This document shows, in pieces, positions 32,516 through 42,077 of a DNA stretch of 64,000 nt. Each line of letters begins with the position of its first letter. Position 1 is the stretch's first letter. Under the pieces are notes generated by a model, which made no database searches, was not told where the DNA came from, and worked only from the letters and a program-made list of their open reading frames with translations. Made by a program: the position numbers and the translations under genes. The DNA is from Sandarakinorhabdus limnophila DSM 17366 (GTDB lineage Bacteria > Pseudomonadota > Alphaproteobacteria > Sphingomonadales > Sphingomonadaceae), in assembly GCF_000420765.1 (NCBI RefSeq), contig NZ_ATVO01000005.1, positions 186,001 to 250,000 of the forward strand, read 5' to 3'.

Positions 32516-33727
32516 TTACAAACGCTCGATGATCGTGCCCGTGCCCATGCCGGCGCCGACGCACAGGTTGACCAGCGCGGTGCCCTTGCCGGTGCGCTCC
32601 AGTTCATCCAGCACGGTGCCCAGGATCATCGCGCCGGTGGCGCCGAGCGGGTGGCCCATGGCAATGGCGCCGCCGTTCACATTGATCTTGTCGTGCGGGA
32701 TGTTCAGCGCCTGCATGTAACGCAGCACGACGCTGGCAAACGCCTCGTTCAGCTCGAACAGATCAATATCGTCTTTGGTCATGCCGGCGCGTTGCAGCAC
32801 CTTGTTGGCCACAAACTCGGGCCCGGTGAGCATGATCATCGGCTCGCTGCCGATCGAGGCCATTGCACGGATGCGAGCGCGCGGCTTCAGGCCATATTTC
32901 TCACCCATCGCCTTGTTGCCAACCAGAATGGCCGAGGCGCCGTCAACGATGCCGGACGAGTTGCCGCCGTGGTGGACGTGGTCGATCTTCTCGATTTCCG
33001 GGTAGCGCATCAGGGCGATGGCATCAAAGCCGGGCATCTGCTCGCCCATCGCCTGGAAGGCGGGTGCGAGGCTGCCCAGCGACTGCATGTCGGTCTGCGG
33101 GCGCATATGCTCATCATGGGCCAGCACGATCTCGCCGATCACGTCCCGCACCGGCACGATGCTGTTCTTGAAGCGGCCTTCGCTCCAGGCTTGGGCGGCG
33201 CGGCGCTGCGATTCCATCGCATAGGCATCCACGTCGGAGCGCGAGAAGCCGTATTTGGTGGCGATCAGATCGGCGCCAATGCCCTGCGGGGCGAAATAGG
33301 TCTTGTAGGCCACGGCCGGGTCCATCGCCCAGGCGGCGCCGTCGCTGCCCATCGGCACGCGGCTCATGCTTTCCACGCCGCCACCGATTGCGAACATGGC
33401 TTCGCCCGACATCACCTTGGCGGCGGCCATGTTGGTGGCTTCCAGGCCCGACGCGCAGAACCGGTTGATCTGCACGCCGGCCGTGGTCTCGGCATAATCG
33501 GCGTTGAGCACGGCAACGCGCGCGATATCGCTGCCCTGTTCACCAACCGGGGAAACGCAGCCCAGCACCACATCGTCCACATCGGCGGTGTTGATGCCGG
33601 TGCGATCGCGCACGGCCTGCAGTACCTGCGTCGCCAGCTGGATCGGCGTGATCTCGTGCAGCTTGCCGTCCTTGCGGCCCTTGCCGCGCGGGGTGCGGAC
33701 GGCGTCGTAGATATAGGCTTCGGTCAT
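32516..33727 (-). CDS. Acetyl-CoA C-acyltransferase (thiolase)
   Basis: 403 residues. The nucleophilic cysteine is C91 in [10 protein letters not shown]; the second catalytic pair is H359 in [11 protein letters not shown] and C389 in NLCVGAGMG. It performs the final step of beta-oxidation (thiolytic cleavage of 3-ketoacyl-CoA), or condensation in the biosynthetic direction. [13 protein letters not shown] and [10 protein letters not shown] match degradative thiolases such as FadA. It lies 23 bp after the acyl-CoA dehydrogenase stop. Chain-length specificity is not evident. Confidence 0.92.
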   Translation of the reverse strand: MTEAYIYDAVRTPRGKGRKDGKLHEITPIQLATQVLQAVRDRTGINTADVDDVVLGCVSPVGEQGSDIARVAVLNADYAETTAGVQINRFCASGLEATNMAAAKVMSGEAMFAIGGGVESMSRVPMGSDGAAWAMDPAVAYKTYFAPQGIGADLIATKYGFSRSDVDAYAMESQRRAAQAWSEGRFKNSIVPVRDVIGEIVLAHDEHMRPQTDMQSLGSLAPAFQAMGEQMPGFDAIALMRYPEIEKIDHVHHGGNSSGIVDGASAILVGNKAMGEKYGLKPRARIRAMASIGSEPMIMLTGPEFVANKVLQRAGMTKDDIDLFELNEAFASVVLRYMQALNIPHDKINVNGGAIAMGHPLGATGAMILGTVLDELERTGKGTALVNLCVGAGMGTGTIIERL

Positions 33728-33750
33728 GGTCGTTCCTCCGGAGGAAAGTC

Positions 33751-35541
33751 TCAGAACATCTCAGCCGGCATGGCCATCACGGTATCGGCACCGGCTTCCA
33801 ATTGGGATTTCAGGCTCGCGGTTTCTGGCAGCACGCGCGCCGCGAAGAAACGGGCGGTGGTGAGTTTGGCGTTGAAGAAATCCGGATCAGCCGTACCGCC
33901 ATCAAGCGCCGCCAGTGACGCGCCGGCCATCTTCAGCCACATATGGCCCAGCGCGACATGGCCCATCATCCGCATGAAGGCGGTGGCGCCGGCCCCGGCA
34001 TTATCGGGATTGGCCATGCCGTTCTGCAACAGCCACATCACGCCGGCTTGCACGTCGCCCAGTGCCTTACCCAAGGGCTGCGCGATGAAGGCCAACCGCT
34101 CGTCGGTCGCCGCGGCAATGTCACCGGCCACGAGACCCAGCCACGCCTGCGTGCCGCGCCCGCCCTTCGAACCCAGCTTGCGGCCAACCAGATCAAGCGC
34201 CTGAATGCCGTTGGTGCCTTCATAGATCATGGCAATGCGGGCATCGCGCACGAACTGATCCATGCCCCATTCGGCGATATAACCGTGGCCGCCCAGCACC
34301 TGCTGGCAATTGGTGGCGACCTCGTAACCGCGATCGGTGCCATAGCCCTTGATGACGGGCGTGAGCAGGCTGATCAGGTCATCAGCCATCTCGCGTTCGG
34401 CCGGGTCGGTCGCCTTGCGCGACAGGTCGACCCGGATCGCGCCCCACAGCATCAGCGCGCGCATGCCCTCGGTATAGCTGCGCGCATCCATCAGCATGCG
34501 GCGCACATCGGGGTGAACGATGATCGGATCGGCCTTGCCTTCGGGGTTCTTCGCACCGGTCAGGCTGCGGCCCTGCAGGCGGCCCTTGGCGTACTCAACC
34601 GCATTCTGATACGCCGCATCGGCCTGCGCTAGGCCCTGGATGCCCACGCCAAGCCGCGCCGCGTTCATCATGATGAACATGGCAGCGAGGCCCTTCATCT
34701 CCTCGCCAAGCATGTACCCGGTGGCGCCATCATAGTTCATCACACAGGTGGCGTTGGCGTGGATGCCCATCTTGTGTTCGATGGAACCGCAAGTGACGGC
34801 ATTGCGCGCACCCAGCGAACCATCGTCGTTCACGATGAACTTCGGCACGATGAACAGGCTGATGCCCTTCACGCTGTCCGGCGCGCCCGGCGTCTTGGCC
34901 AGCACGAGGTGGATGATGTTGTCCGACAGGTCATGCTCGCCGGCCGAGATGAAGATCTTGGTGCCGGTGATCGACCAGCTGCCATCGGCGTTCGGCTCGG
35001 CGCGGGTGCGGATCAGGCCGAGATCGGTGCCACACTGCGGCTCGGTCAGGTTCATGGTGCCGGTCCAGCGGCCCTGCACCATGTTGGGCAGCCACTTGGC
35101 CTTCTGCTCCGGCGAGCCCACCACCTCGATCGCCGCCTGCGCGCCTTCCGACAAGCCGGGATACATGCCGAACGCCATGTTGGACGCGGCGATAAACTCC
35201 TGCATCACCGCGCCGATCGTGTAGGGCAGGCCCTGGCCGCCATGATGTTCGTCCGCAATCAGCCCGCCCCAGCCGCCGCCGCAGAATTTCTTGTAGGCAT
35301 CGCGAAAGCCATCGGGTGCGGTCACGCTGCCATCAGCGTGGCGGATGCAGCCCTGGCGGTCACCCGGCAGGTTCAGCGGCGCCAACACTTCGCCGCAGAA
35401 TTTGCCGCCCTCGTTCAGCACGGCCTCGACCAGATCGGGCGAGACCGCCTCGAAGCCCGGCACATGGGACTGGTTGTAGAGGCCGGCCACGGCCTCCAGC
35501 ACGAACAGCGTGTCTTTTACCGGGGCGCGATAGGTCGGCAT
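33751..35541 (-). CDS. Acyl-CoA dehydrogenase (FadE-like, long form)
   Basis: 596 residues of the longer acyl-CoA dehydrogenase group with an extra C-terminal domain. FAD and substrate motifs: [54 protein letters not shown], and [42 protein letters not shown], in which the Glu of YEGTNGIQ is the likely catalytic base. It catalyses the first oxidation of acyl-CoA to enoyl-CoA. It starts 4 bp after the MerR-type regulator stop, so the two are one unit. The preferred chain length is unknown. Confidence 0.92.
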   Translation of the reverse strand: MPTYRAPVKDTLFVLEAVAGLYNQSHVPGFEAVSPDLVEAVLNEGGKFCGEVLAPLNLPGDRQGCIRHADGSVTAPDGFRDAYKKFCGGGWGGLIADEHHGGQGLPYTIGAVMQEFIAASNMAFGMYPGLSEGAQAAIEVVGSPEQKAKWLPNMVQGRWTGTMNLTEPQCGTDLGLIRTRAEPNADGSWSITGTKIFISAGEHDLSDNIIHLVLAKTPGAPDSVKGISLFIVPKFIVNDDGSLGARNAVTCGSIEHKMGIHANATCVMNYDGATGYMLGEEMKGLAAMFIMMNAARLGVGIQGLAQADAAYQNAVEYAKGRLQGRSLTGAKNPEGKADPIIVHPDVRRMLMDARSYTEGMRALMLWGAIRVDLSRKATDPAEREMADDLISLLTPVIKGYGTDRGYEVATNCQQVLGGHGYIAEWGMDQFVRDARIAMIYEGTNGIQALDLVGRKLGSKGGRGTQAWLGLVAGDIAAATDERLAFIAQPLGKALGDVQAGVMWLLQNGMANPDNAGAGATAFMRMMGHVALGHMWLKMAGASLAALDGGTADPDFFNAKLTTARFFAARVLPETASLKSQLEAGADTVMAMPAEMF

Positions 35542-35545
35542 GGAA

Positions 35546-36010
35546 TCAGGCTTTCATCGATTGTTCGACGATGTCGCAAAATTGTTGCAGCTCGGAGATG
35601 GTGGCGTCGATATCGGCGCGCTGTTCTTCCAGCAGGGCAACCCGCGCGCGGCATTTTTCCAGCGTGACGCGCTTCTGCGTCAGCCGGTGATCGCCAACAT
35701 CATACAGATCGATCATCTCGCGGATTTCGGCGAGGCTGAACCCGACATTCTTGGCCCGCAAAATCCACGCCAGCCGGGCGCGATCGCGGCGCGAATAAAT
35801 ACGATTCTGCCCCTGACGCTCCGGCGCGATCAAGCCCTGATCTTCGTAAAATCGGATAGCGCGCGGCGTGATGTTGAAGGCCAGCGCCAGTTCGGTGATC
35901 GAAAAATGGCTGGCATCACCAGCGGCGGGCGGGGCGGGCGCGGTGGCAAAGGCATGCAGCAGCGCCGCGGGCGACTCGTCGTTTTGGGGAGCCTCAGCCG
36001 GATTGCTCAT
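35546..36010 (-). CDS. MerR-family regulator (LiuR-like)
   Basis: 154 residues. The MerR winged helix is visible as FSITELALAFNITPRAIRFYEDQGLIAPERQGQNRIYSRRDRARLAWILRAKNVGFSLAEIREMIDLYD, followed by a coiled-coil dimer helix (EKCRARVALLEEQRADIDATISELQQFCDIVEQ). It has an unusually long Ala/Pro-rich N-terminal tail (about 35 residues) before the DNA-binding domain. Lacking metal-binding cysteines apart from one, it matches the LiuR-type branch that controls branched-chain and fatty-acyl catabolism. It is directly upstream of acyl-CoA dehydrogenase, thiolase and fadJ. An operator-like repeat lies immediately upstream. Confidence 0.85.
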   Translation of the reverse strand: MSNPAEAPQNDESPAALLHAFATAPAPPAAGDASHFSITELALAFNITPRAIRFYEDQGLIAPERQGQNRIYSRRDRARLAWILRAKNVGFSLAEIREMIDLYDVGDHRLTQKRVTLEKCRARVALLEEQRADIDATISELQQFCDIVEQSMKA

Positions 36011-36024
36011 GGGCCAAGGGGGTA

Positions 36025-36047
36025 GTTTACGTTTACGTTAAGGTCAA
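36025..36047 (-). promoter_or_regulatory. Candidate LiuR-like operator and -35 of the beta-oxidation operon
   Basis: On the minus strand: TTGACC, then TTAACGTAAACGTAAAC, an imperfect palindrome built on repeated ACGT units (TTAACGTA/TTTACGTT, 6 of 8 matched). It begins in the last codons of the upstream gene and ends 14 bp before the regulator start. A TTGACC -35 immediately upstream makes it positioned inside a promoter spacer, as for MerR-class sites. Reports of LiuR motifs with ACGT-AAACGT cores fit, from memory. Confidence 0.55.
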
Positions 36048-36638
36048 GCTGGCGATGGCGCGGTTGGTGTGGCGGAACACGCCGGGTTCGTTGCATATCG
36101 TGAGGGCCAGGATGGCGCCCGCAACCGCCCCTGCCGGCAGACTGCCAAGGTCGCGCGGCAGGACGAGGTCCATCACCGGAGCGGCCCATTGCAGGAAGCG
36201 CTCCACCGGCCGACGTTCGGCGCGCGGACCGATGAGGAGGCCGGGCTGGAGGATGTCGAGGCGGGTGAAACCCATCCCGGCCAGCGCTGCCTCCACTTCG
36301 CCCTTGGTGCGCGGGTAGAGCAGGTTGGCCTTGGGGTTGGCGCCGATGCTGCTGACCAGAATGAAGTGGGCGACTCCGGCGGCTTTCGCGGCGCGGGCGA
36401 AGGCAAGCACGGCGTCATGATCGACGGCGCGGAAGGCGGAATCGCTGCCAGCCTTGGCCCGCGTGGTGCCCAGCGCGCAGACGGCGACCTGCGCTTCCGG
36501 CAGCGGTGGCAGATCGTCGAAATCGGCGACCACGCCGGGCCGGCCGATGGGGCGGCGGGTGATGGGGATGGCGTCTCGGCATAGGCCCAGCACCAATCCG
36601 CCGACGAGGCCTGACGCGCCGGCCAGCAACATCCTCAC
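36033..36638 (-). CDS. NAD(P)-binding Rossmann protein (atypical SDR, HTATIP2-like)
   Basis: 201 residues. LLAGASGLVGGLVL is a Rossmann GxxGxxG start; the mid part has VSSIGANPKANLLYPRTKGEVEAAL with the Tyr/Lys pair (YxxxK) as Y-P-R-T-K, and ILQPGLLIGPRAE. This resembles oxidoreductase HTATIP2 or NAD(P)H-binding YbjT-like proteins, probably quality-control reductases. Function not established. It overlaps the P450 stop by 4 bp, so the two are co-translated. Its last codons hold the MerR-type operator. Confidence 0.78.
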   Translation of the reverse strand: MRMLLAGASGLVGGLVLGLCRDAIPITRRPIGRPGVVADFDDLPPLPEAQVAVCALGTTRAKAGSDSAFRAVDHDAVLAFARAAKAAGVAHFILVSSIGANPKANLLYPRTKGEVEAALAGMGFTRLDILQPGLLIGPRAERRPVERFLQWAAPVMDLVLPRDLGSLPAGAVAGAILALTICNEPGVFRHTNRAIASLTLT

Positions 36639-37840
36639 GGGCGAACCCAGAGCTGCTGCACACCGTTGAACGCGGCCGAGATGTTGCGCTCGATGGGATC
36701 GCCGGTGAGCGCCAGGCCGGGGAAGCGGGCGAACAGGCGGGTCAGCGCGATTTCGGCCTCCGCGCGGGCCAGCGGTGCGCCGAGGCAGAAATGCACGCCG
36801 CCGCCAAAAGCGAAATGCGTCTTGTCAGCCCGGTCGATGTCGAACTTCAGCGGGTCTGCGTGCAGCGCCGGGTCCTGCCCAGCCGCCATCAGGAACGTCG
36901 TCACCGCTTCGCCAGCCCGCACCGGGCAGCCGCCGATCTGGCGCGGTTCGAGCGGGATCCGCAGCGATTGCACCACTGGCGGGTCGAGCCGCAGTGTTTC
37001 CTCAATGGCGTCGGCGATGCGGGCCGGGCTGGCCTGTACCTTGGCCAATTGTTCGGGATGGCGCAGCAGGGCGAGCACGCAATTGCCAATGAGGTCGGTG
37101 GTGGTGAGGTTCCCGGCCAGCAGCAGCAGGTTGCACATGGTGACGATTTCTTCGGTGGTGAGCCGATCGCCGCCATCGTCCACCGCCACCAGCGCGCTGA
37201 TCAGGTCATCGCGCGGGGCAGCGCTCCGTTCGGCGATGGCGCGTTCAAAATAGGCGGACAGTTCATCGGCATTGGCCTTCAGCGCCGCGAGGAACTCCGG
37301 AGAACGAATGGGCGAGAACACATTTGCCAGCGCCTTTGACCAGCGCTGGAAATCGCCCACGTCCGCCGCGTCCACGCCCAACATGGTGGCGATGACGATG
37401 ATGGGCAGCGGCGAGGAAAATTCCTCGATGATGTCGAACCTGTCCTTGCCGGCCACCGCGTCGAGCAGGGCGTCGGCCACCTCCACCACCTTCGGCTTCA
37501 CCGCTTCGATGGCGCGGGCGTTGAAGGCGTGGGTGACCAGACGGCGCAGGCGGGCGTGATCGGGATCGTCGAGGACCAGCATCGATCGCGGGGCCTCGCG
37601 GTCCTGCATGGTGGCCAGTTTTTGCACGATCGTATCGGGCGCAGCATTGCGCTGATCGACCGACAGGCTGCGGTCCTTCAGCGTGGCGGCCACATCGGCG
37701 GCGCGGGTGAGCAGCACGCGGCCGAGCACCTTGTCGTCATGCACGGGATCGGCGGCGCGCAGCGCGTCGAAGCGTTCGTGCGGGCGGTTGCGGAACACCT
37801 CGTCGAAAACGGTTATCTCAAGTCCGGTTGGCAGCGTCAT
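36635..37840 (-). CDS. Cytochrome P450
   Basis: 401 residues, bacterial class I P450. The haem cysteine is C352 in FGGGVHFCLGAPLAR; the K-helix ExxR is EETLR; the I-helix reads LLLAGNLTTTDLIGN. In most bacterial P450s the last part is A-G-x-E/D-T-T; here the acid is Thr or Leu, so proton delivery may differ, although AGN-TTTD-containing families are known. A redox partner is not encoded nearby. The start overlaps the stop of hisI by 4 bp, and the Rossmann gene overlaps downstream. Substrate unknown; proximity to beta-oxidation genes hints at lipids or terpenoids. Confidence 0.92.
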   Translation of the reverse strand: MTLPTGLEITVFDEVFRNRPHERFDALRAADPVHDDKVLGRVLLTRAADVAATLKDRSLSVDQRNAAPDTIVQKLATMQDREAPRSMLVLDDPDHARLRRLVTHAFNARAIEAVKPKVVEVADALLDAVAGKDRFDIIEEFSSPLPIIVIATMLGVDAADVGDFQRWSKALANVFSPIRSPEFLAALKANADELSAYFERAIAERSAAPRDDLISALVAVDDGGDRLTTEEIVTMCNLLLLAGNLTTTDLIGNCVLALLRHPEQLAKVQASPARIADAIEETLRLDPPVVQSLRIPLEPRQIGGCPVRAGEAVTTFLMAAGQDPALHADPLKFDIDRADKTHFAFGGGVHFCLGAPLARAEAEIALTRLFARFPGLALTGDPIERNISAAFNGVQQLWVRP

Positions 37841-38208
37841 TCACCGTCTCCGATCATCACCAGCCGGCCACCATCGAGCCGGCGGTAAAAGCAATCCTTC
37901 CGGCCGGTGTGGCAGGCCGGGCCGGCCGGCTCAACCCGCAACAAAAGGCAATCCTGATCGCAATCCACCCGGATCTCCACCAGGCGCTGGATGGCGCCCG
38001 ACGTGGCGCCCTTGTGCCAGAGTTCGCGGCGGCTGCGGCTCCAGTAATGCGCCTCGCCGGTGGCAAGCGTTGCCGCCAGCGCATCGGCGTTCATGTGCGC
38101 CACCATCAGCACCGCGCCGCTGGCCGCATCCACCGCTACAGCGGTGAGCAGATCATCGGCGCCCCACCTGGGCCGGAACTCCAGCGTTTCATCCACGGCT
38201 TGGCTCAT
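37837..38208 (-). CDS. hisI: Phosphoribosyl-AMP cyclohydrolase
   Basis: 123 residues, the third step of histidine biosynthesis. The family pattern is clear: VLMVAHMNADALAATLATGEAHYWSRSRRELWHKGATSG and zinc-binding cysteines and metal residues in RVDCDQDCLLLRVEPAGPACHTGRKDCFY. The other his genes are not in the window, so hisI stands apart, heading the leftward P450 block. The ATG at 38208 gives the normal N-terminus; an upstream ATG at 38223 adds MKVSH. It is divergent from purF. Confidence 0.93.
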   Translation of the reverse strand: MSQAVDETLEFRPRWGADDLLTAVAVDAASGAVLMVAHMNADALAATLATGEAHYWSRSRRELWHKGATSGAIQRLVEIRVDCDQDCLLLRVEPAGPACHTGRKDCFYRRLDGGRLVMIGDGE

Positions 38209-38298
38209 ATGTGACACTTTCATCACAAGACAGGTGCAGACAAAGCGGACTGCCCACCCTATATGGCCCGGCATCTGCCGAATGACAAAGGCCACCAC

Positions 38299-39765
38299 AT
38301 GGACAAGATGCTCACCACCGATCCGTGGGAAGACGATCATCTCCACGAGGAATGCGGCGTGTTTGCGGTTTATGGTGCCGAGGGCGCTGCCGCGCTGGTG
38401 GCACTTGGCCTGCATGCCCTGCAGCACCGCGGCCAGGAAGCCGCTGGCATCACCACGTTCGATGGCAAGGAATTTCACACCCACCGCGCCATGGGGCATG
38501 TGGCGGGCAATTTCGACAATGATTCAGTGATCAACAAGCTCAAGGGCGAGATCGCCATCGGCCACAATCGCTATTCCACCACGGGCGAAACCGCGCTCAG
38601 GAACGTGCAGCCGCTGTTTGCCGAGCTGGCCAGCGGCGGCTTTGCCGTTGCGCATAACGGCAATATCTCCAACGCCACCACCTTGCGCCGCGAACTGGTG
38701 CGGCGCGGATCGATCTTCCAATCGACCAGCGATACCGAGGTGATCATCCACCTTGTTGCCACCTCGTCCTATCGCACCCTGCTCGATCGCTTCATCGATG
38801 CGCTGAAGCGGGTGGAAGGCGCCTACAGTCTGATCTGCCTCACCGCCGAAGGTATGCTCGCCTGCCGCGATCCACTCGGTATCCGGCCACTGGTGCTGGG
38901 CCGGCTGGGCGATTCATATATCCTCGCCTCCGAAACCGTTGCGCTCGACATCGTGGGGGCGACCTTCCTGCGCTCGGTCGAACCGGGCGAGTTGATCATC
39001 ATTTCCGGGCGCGGCCTGCGCTCGATCCGCCCGTTCGCGCCGGTGCGGGCGCGGCCGTGCATCTTCGAACATGTTTATTTCAGCCGCCCCGATTCGATGA
39101 TGGACGGCAGCAGCGTGTATGAAGTGCGCAAGCGCATCGGCGCCGAACTGGCCCGCGAGAATCCGGTGGAAGCCGACATGGTGGTGCCGGTGCCCGACAG
39201 CGGCGTGCCCGGCGCCATCGGCTATGCCCAGGAAAGCGGCATCCCGTTCGAACTGGGCATCATCCGCAGCCACTATATCGGCCGGACGTTTATCCAGCCC
39301 GGCGATCAGATCCGCAATCTTGGCGTCAAGCTGAAGCATAATGCCAACCGCGCGCTGATCGCCGGCAAGCGCATCGTGCTGATCGACGATTCGATCGTGC
39401 GCGGCACCACATCGGTCAAGATCGTGCAGATGCTGCGCGAAGCCGGCGCCGAAGAAGTGCATATGCGCATCGCCAGCCCGCCGACGCGGCACAGCTGCTT
39501 CTATGGCGTCGACACGCCGGAACGATCGAAGCTCCTGGCCGCCCAGATGGATATCGAGCGGATGCGCGATTACATCAAGGTGGACAGCCTGTCGTTCCTG
39601 TCGATCGACGGCCTCTATCGCGCCGTGGGTGAACCCACCCGCGACGAGCACGCGCCGCAATATTGCGACGCCTGCTTCACCGGCGATTACCCGACGCGGC
39701 TGACCGACCAGGAAGAAGTGGAAGTGCCGGACCAGCTGAGCCTGCTGGCCGAGCGCGTCATCTGA
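38299..39765 (+). CDS. purF: Amidophosphoribosyltransferase (FeS type)
   Basis: 488 residues. PurF makes phosphoribosylamine from PRPP and glutamine, the first step of purine biosynthesis. After an 18-residue propeptide, the glutaminase nucleophile is C19 in [10 protein letters not shown]. The PRPP loop is [14 protein letters not shown]-terminal [11 protein letters not shown] and the earlier cysteines ([10 protein letters not shown] and HSCFYG) match the iron-sulphur type of Bacillus PurF, so the propeptide is presumably removed. The ATG at 38299 follows AAAGG; an upstream ATG at 38263 would give a 30-residue propeptide. Divergent from hisI. Confidence 0.94.
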   Translation: MDKMLTTDPWEDDHLHEECGVFAVYGAEGAAALVALGLHALQHRGQEAAGITTFDGKEFHTHRAMGHVAGNFDNDSVINKLKGEIAIGHNRYSTTGETALRNVQPLFAELASGGFAVAHNGNISNATTLRRELVRRGSIFQSTSDTEVIIHLVATSSYRTLLDRFIDALKRVEGAYSLICLTAEGMLACRDPLGIRPLVLGRLGDSYILASETVALDIVGATFLRSVEPGELIIISGRGLRSIRPFAPVRARPCIFEHVYFSRPDSMMDGSSVYEVRKRIGAELARENPVEADMVVPVPDSGVPGAIGYAQESGIPFELGIIRSHYIGRTFIQPGDQIRNLGVKLKHNANRALIAGKRIVLIDDSIVRGTTSVKIVQMLREAGAEEVHMRIASPPTRHSCFYGVDTPERSKLLAAQMDIERMRDYIKVDSLSFLSIDGLYRAVGEPTRDEHAPQYCDACFTGDYPTRLTDQEEVEVPDQLSLLAERVI

Positions 39766-39805
39766 GGCGCTTGCCCTGCCCGTCCCTGCCGCCTAAGGCC
39801 GCCGC

Positions 39806-40477
39806 ATGACCGACATCACGACCAAGAAACTCGCCCTCGTTACCGGCGCCAGCCGCGGCATTGGCGCGGCAACGGCCGAAATGCTGGCCCGCGAAGACTG
39901 GCACGTGATCATCATAGCCCGCACCGAAGCCGGGCTGGCCGAGCTGGACGACCGCATCCACAAGGCCGGCGGCAGCGCCACCATCGCGCCGTTCGATCTG
40001 GCCGATTATGACGCCATCGACCGGCTGGGCAATGCCATCGGTGCGCGCTGGGGCCGGCTGGATGCGCTGATCCTCAATGCGGCGCAGCTGGGCACACTGG
40101 CGCCGGTGCCGCATCTTGATCTGAAGGAATGGGACAAGCTGATTGCGCTCAATCTCACCGCCAACATGCGGCTGATCCGGGCGCTTGATCCCTGGCTGCG
40201 CCAATCGGCGGCTGGCCATGTCGTGGCCGTCACCTCGTCGGTGGCCGCCAGCCCACGCGCCTATTGGGGCGGCTATGCCGCGACCAAGGCGGCGCTGGAA
40301 AATCTGGTGGCAACCTATGGGGAAGAGGTGAAGAACGTCTCCGCCATCCGCACGCATATCATTGATCCCGGCGCCACCCGCACCGTGATGCGCGCCCGCG
40401 CCTATCCGGGCGAAGATCCGGCAAGGCTGAAGCCGCCGGAAGATGCGGCGCGCCTGATTCTCGACCGGCTGGGCTGA
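39806..40477 (+). CDS. Short-chain dehydrogenase/reductase
   Basis: 223 residues, classical SDR: TGASRGIG (about 14-21), an NAA motif in LILNAAQLGT, the catalytic Ser in VTSSVAASP, and Y-x-x-x-K in YWGGYAATKAALE. The IIARTEAGLAEL segment after strand 2 suits NADP binding (Arg). Similar proteins are annotated as YciK-like or 3-oxoacyl reductases; the substrate is unknown. It starts 40 bp after purF on the same strand and ends 12 bp before the convergent def. Confidence 0.85.
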   Translation: MTDITTKKLALVTGASRGIGAATAEMLAREDWHVIIIARTEAGLAELDDRIHKAGGSATIAPFDLADYDAIDRLGNAIGARWGRLDALILNAAQLGTLAPVPHLDLKEWDKLIALNLTANMRLIRALDPWLRQSAAGHVVAVTSSVAASPRAYWGGYAATKAALENLVATYGEEVKNVSAIRTHIIDPGATRTVMRARAYPGEDPARLKPPEDAARLILDRLG

Positions 40478-40489
40478 AACCGGCGCCGC

Positions 40490-41047
40490 TCAGGCGGCGC
40501 GGCTGGTCTTGCGCAGCTTTTCCAGCTTCTTCAGCAGCATGTCGCGCTTCAGCTTGCTGAGGTGATCGATGAACAGCACGCCGTTCAGATGGTCCATCTC
40601 GTGCTGCAAGCAGGTGGCGAGCAGGCCGTCCAGCTTCTCGTCGTGGGCCTTGCCCTGCTCGTCGAGCCATTTAACCTGGATTTCGGCCGGGCGCTGCACA
40701 TCGGCATACATTTCCGGGACCGACAGGCAGCCTTCCTGATAGACCGACAGTTCGTCGGATTCCCAAGTGACCTCCGGGTTGATGAACACGCGCGGTTCTT
40801 TCACGCGCACGATCTTGTCGGGATCGGCGTCTTCCGGCGTGTCATCGGCTTCGCGCTGCAGATCGATCACCAGGATGCGTTCCGCCACGCCCACCTGGAT
40901 GGCGGCCAGGCCGATGCCCGGCGCGTCATACATGGTCTCGAACATGTCGGCGATCAGCGTGCGGTGCGCGTCGGTGACGGCTTCCACGGGCGTGCTGATC
41001 TGCTTCAGCCGGGCGTCGGGCGTTTCGATGATGGGGAGGATGGCCAT
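40490..41047 (-). CDS. def: Peptide deformylase
   Basis: 185 residues. All three deformylase motifs are present: GIGLAAIQVG, EGCLSVP (metal Cys), and QHEMDHLNGVLF (HExxH metal site). It removes the formyl group from nascent proteins. An acidic insertion (READDTPEDADPDKIVRVKEP, about 75-95) between strands is typical for alphaproteobacteria. The start was set at the second Met (MAILPIIETPDARL), 9 bp inside the open frame. The neighbouring fmt gene is not present here. Confidence 0.95.
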   Translation of the reverse strand: MAILPIIETPDARLKQISTPVEAVTDAHRTLIADMFETMYDAPGIGLAAIQVGVAERILVIDLQREADDTPEDADPDKIVRVKEPRVFINPEVTWESDELSVYQEGCLSVPEMYADVQRPAEIQVKWLDEQGKAHDEKLDGLLATCLQHEMDHLNGVLFIDHLSKLKRDMLLKKLEKLRKTSRAA

Positions 41048-41183
41048 GGGCGGCACGTATGGTGCAGGCGGCGGGGCGTCAAGGGCTGCGGCAATTCACG
41101 GGCACACCCATGAGTCACAGCTTTTCAGCCGGGCGCGGTGCGGGCAAGGTGGTGCTGACCACGAAAACCAAGGGGAAGATGAC

Positions 41184-41957
41184 ATGAACCGACTGGCAGG
41201 CAAGGTGGCACTGATCACTGGCGCAGCGCAGGGCCTGGGCGAGGCGATGGCCCGCCGCATGGTGGAAGAAGGCGCCCGCGTGGTGCTGACCGACATCAAC
41301 GAAGCCGGCGTGAAGGCCGTGGCGGCCAGCATCGGTGATGCCGCGGTGGCCTGCCGCCATGATGTGACCAGCCCCGAAGACTGGGCCGCTGCTGTTGCCT
41401 TTGCCGAAGAAAAGTTCGGCGGCTTCCACGTGCTGGTCAACAATGCCGGCATCGCGGCAGGTTCAACGGTAGAGGCCACCGATTTCGACACCTGGAAGCG
41501 CGTGCATTCGATCGATCTCGACAGCGTGTTCCTGGGCTGCAAGCTGAGCCTGCCGACCATGGCGCGCACCGTACGCGAAACCGATGTGCGCGGCAGCATC
41601 ATCAATCTTTCCAGCATCGCCGGCGTGATCGCCGCCCACAACAGCGCCGCCTACAACAGCGCCAAGGCCGCCGTGCGCCACCTGACCAAGAGCGTCGCCC
41701 TGCATTGCGCCAAGCAGAAGTATCGCATCACCTGCAACAGCATCCACCCGGTGTTCATCGACACGCCGATCCTGAAGGGCATCACCGACACCATGGGCCG
41801 CGAAGCCGGGCTGGAAAAGCTGGGCCGGCAGATCCCGCTGGGCGCGGTGGGAGAACCGGATGATATCGCTTGGGCCGCCGTCTATCTGGCCAGCGACGAA
41901 GCCAAGATGGTGACTGGCCATGGCCTGTACGTGGATGGCGGCATCAGCGCGATGTGA
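41184..41957 (+). CDS. Short-chain dehydrogenase (hydroxysteroid-type)
   Basis: 257 residues, classical SDR: ITGAAQGLGEAMARRMVEEGARVVLTDI (Asp after strand 2, so NAD is preferred), NNAGIA, INLSSIAGVIAAHNSAAYNSAKAAVRHLTKSVALHCA with Tyr and Lys of the YxxxK motif, and HPVFIDTPILKGI. The sequence resembles 3-alpha or 17-beta-hydroxysteroid dehydrogenase-like enzymes such as cyclopentanol dehydrogenases. The substrate is not known. GGGGAAGATG sits just before the ATG as ribosome-binding site. It is followed by an AraC-type regulator on the same strand. Confidence 0.87.
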   Translation: MNRLAGKVALITGAAQGLGEAMARRMVEEGARVVLTDINEAGVKAVAASIGDAAVACRHDVTSPEDWAAAVAFAEEKFGGFHVLVNNAGIAAGSTVEATDFDTWKRVHSIDLDSVFLGCKLSLPTMARTVRETDVRGSIINLSSIAGVIAAHNSAAYNSAKAAVRHLTKSVALHCAKQKYRITCNSIHPVFIDTPILKGITDTMGREAGLEKLGRQIPLGAVGEPDDIAWAAVYLASDEAKMVTGHGLYVDGGISAM

Positions 41958-42077
41958 GGCAACCGCCGGGAACCGGCAGGTCTCGCGTTAGATGAACTAT
42001 TGGTAAAATGATGTGAATGGCTTGCGGTTGCAGGGCTGGCCGTTAATGCAGAAAGGGGATCAGGGATTGGGGGTGGC

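Noticed and set aside
38214-38231. TGTGA-N8-TCACA inverted repeat between hisI and purF, resembling a CRP site
   Set aside because: The CRP/FNR spacing is N6; here it is N8, and it overlaps the start region of hisI. Likely chance.
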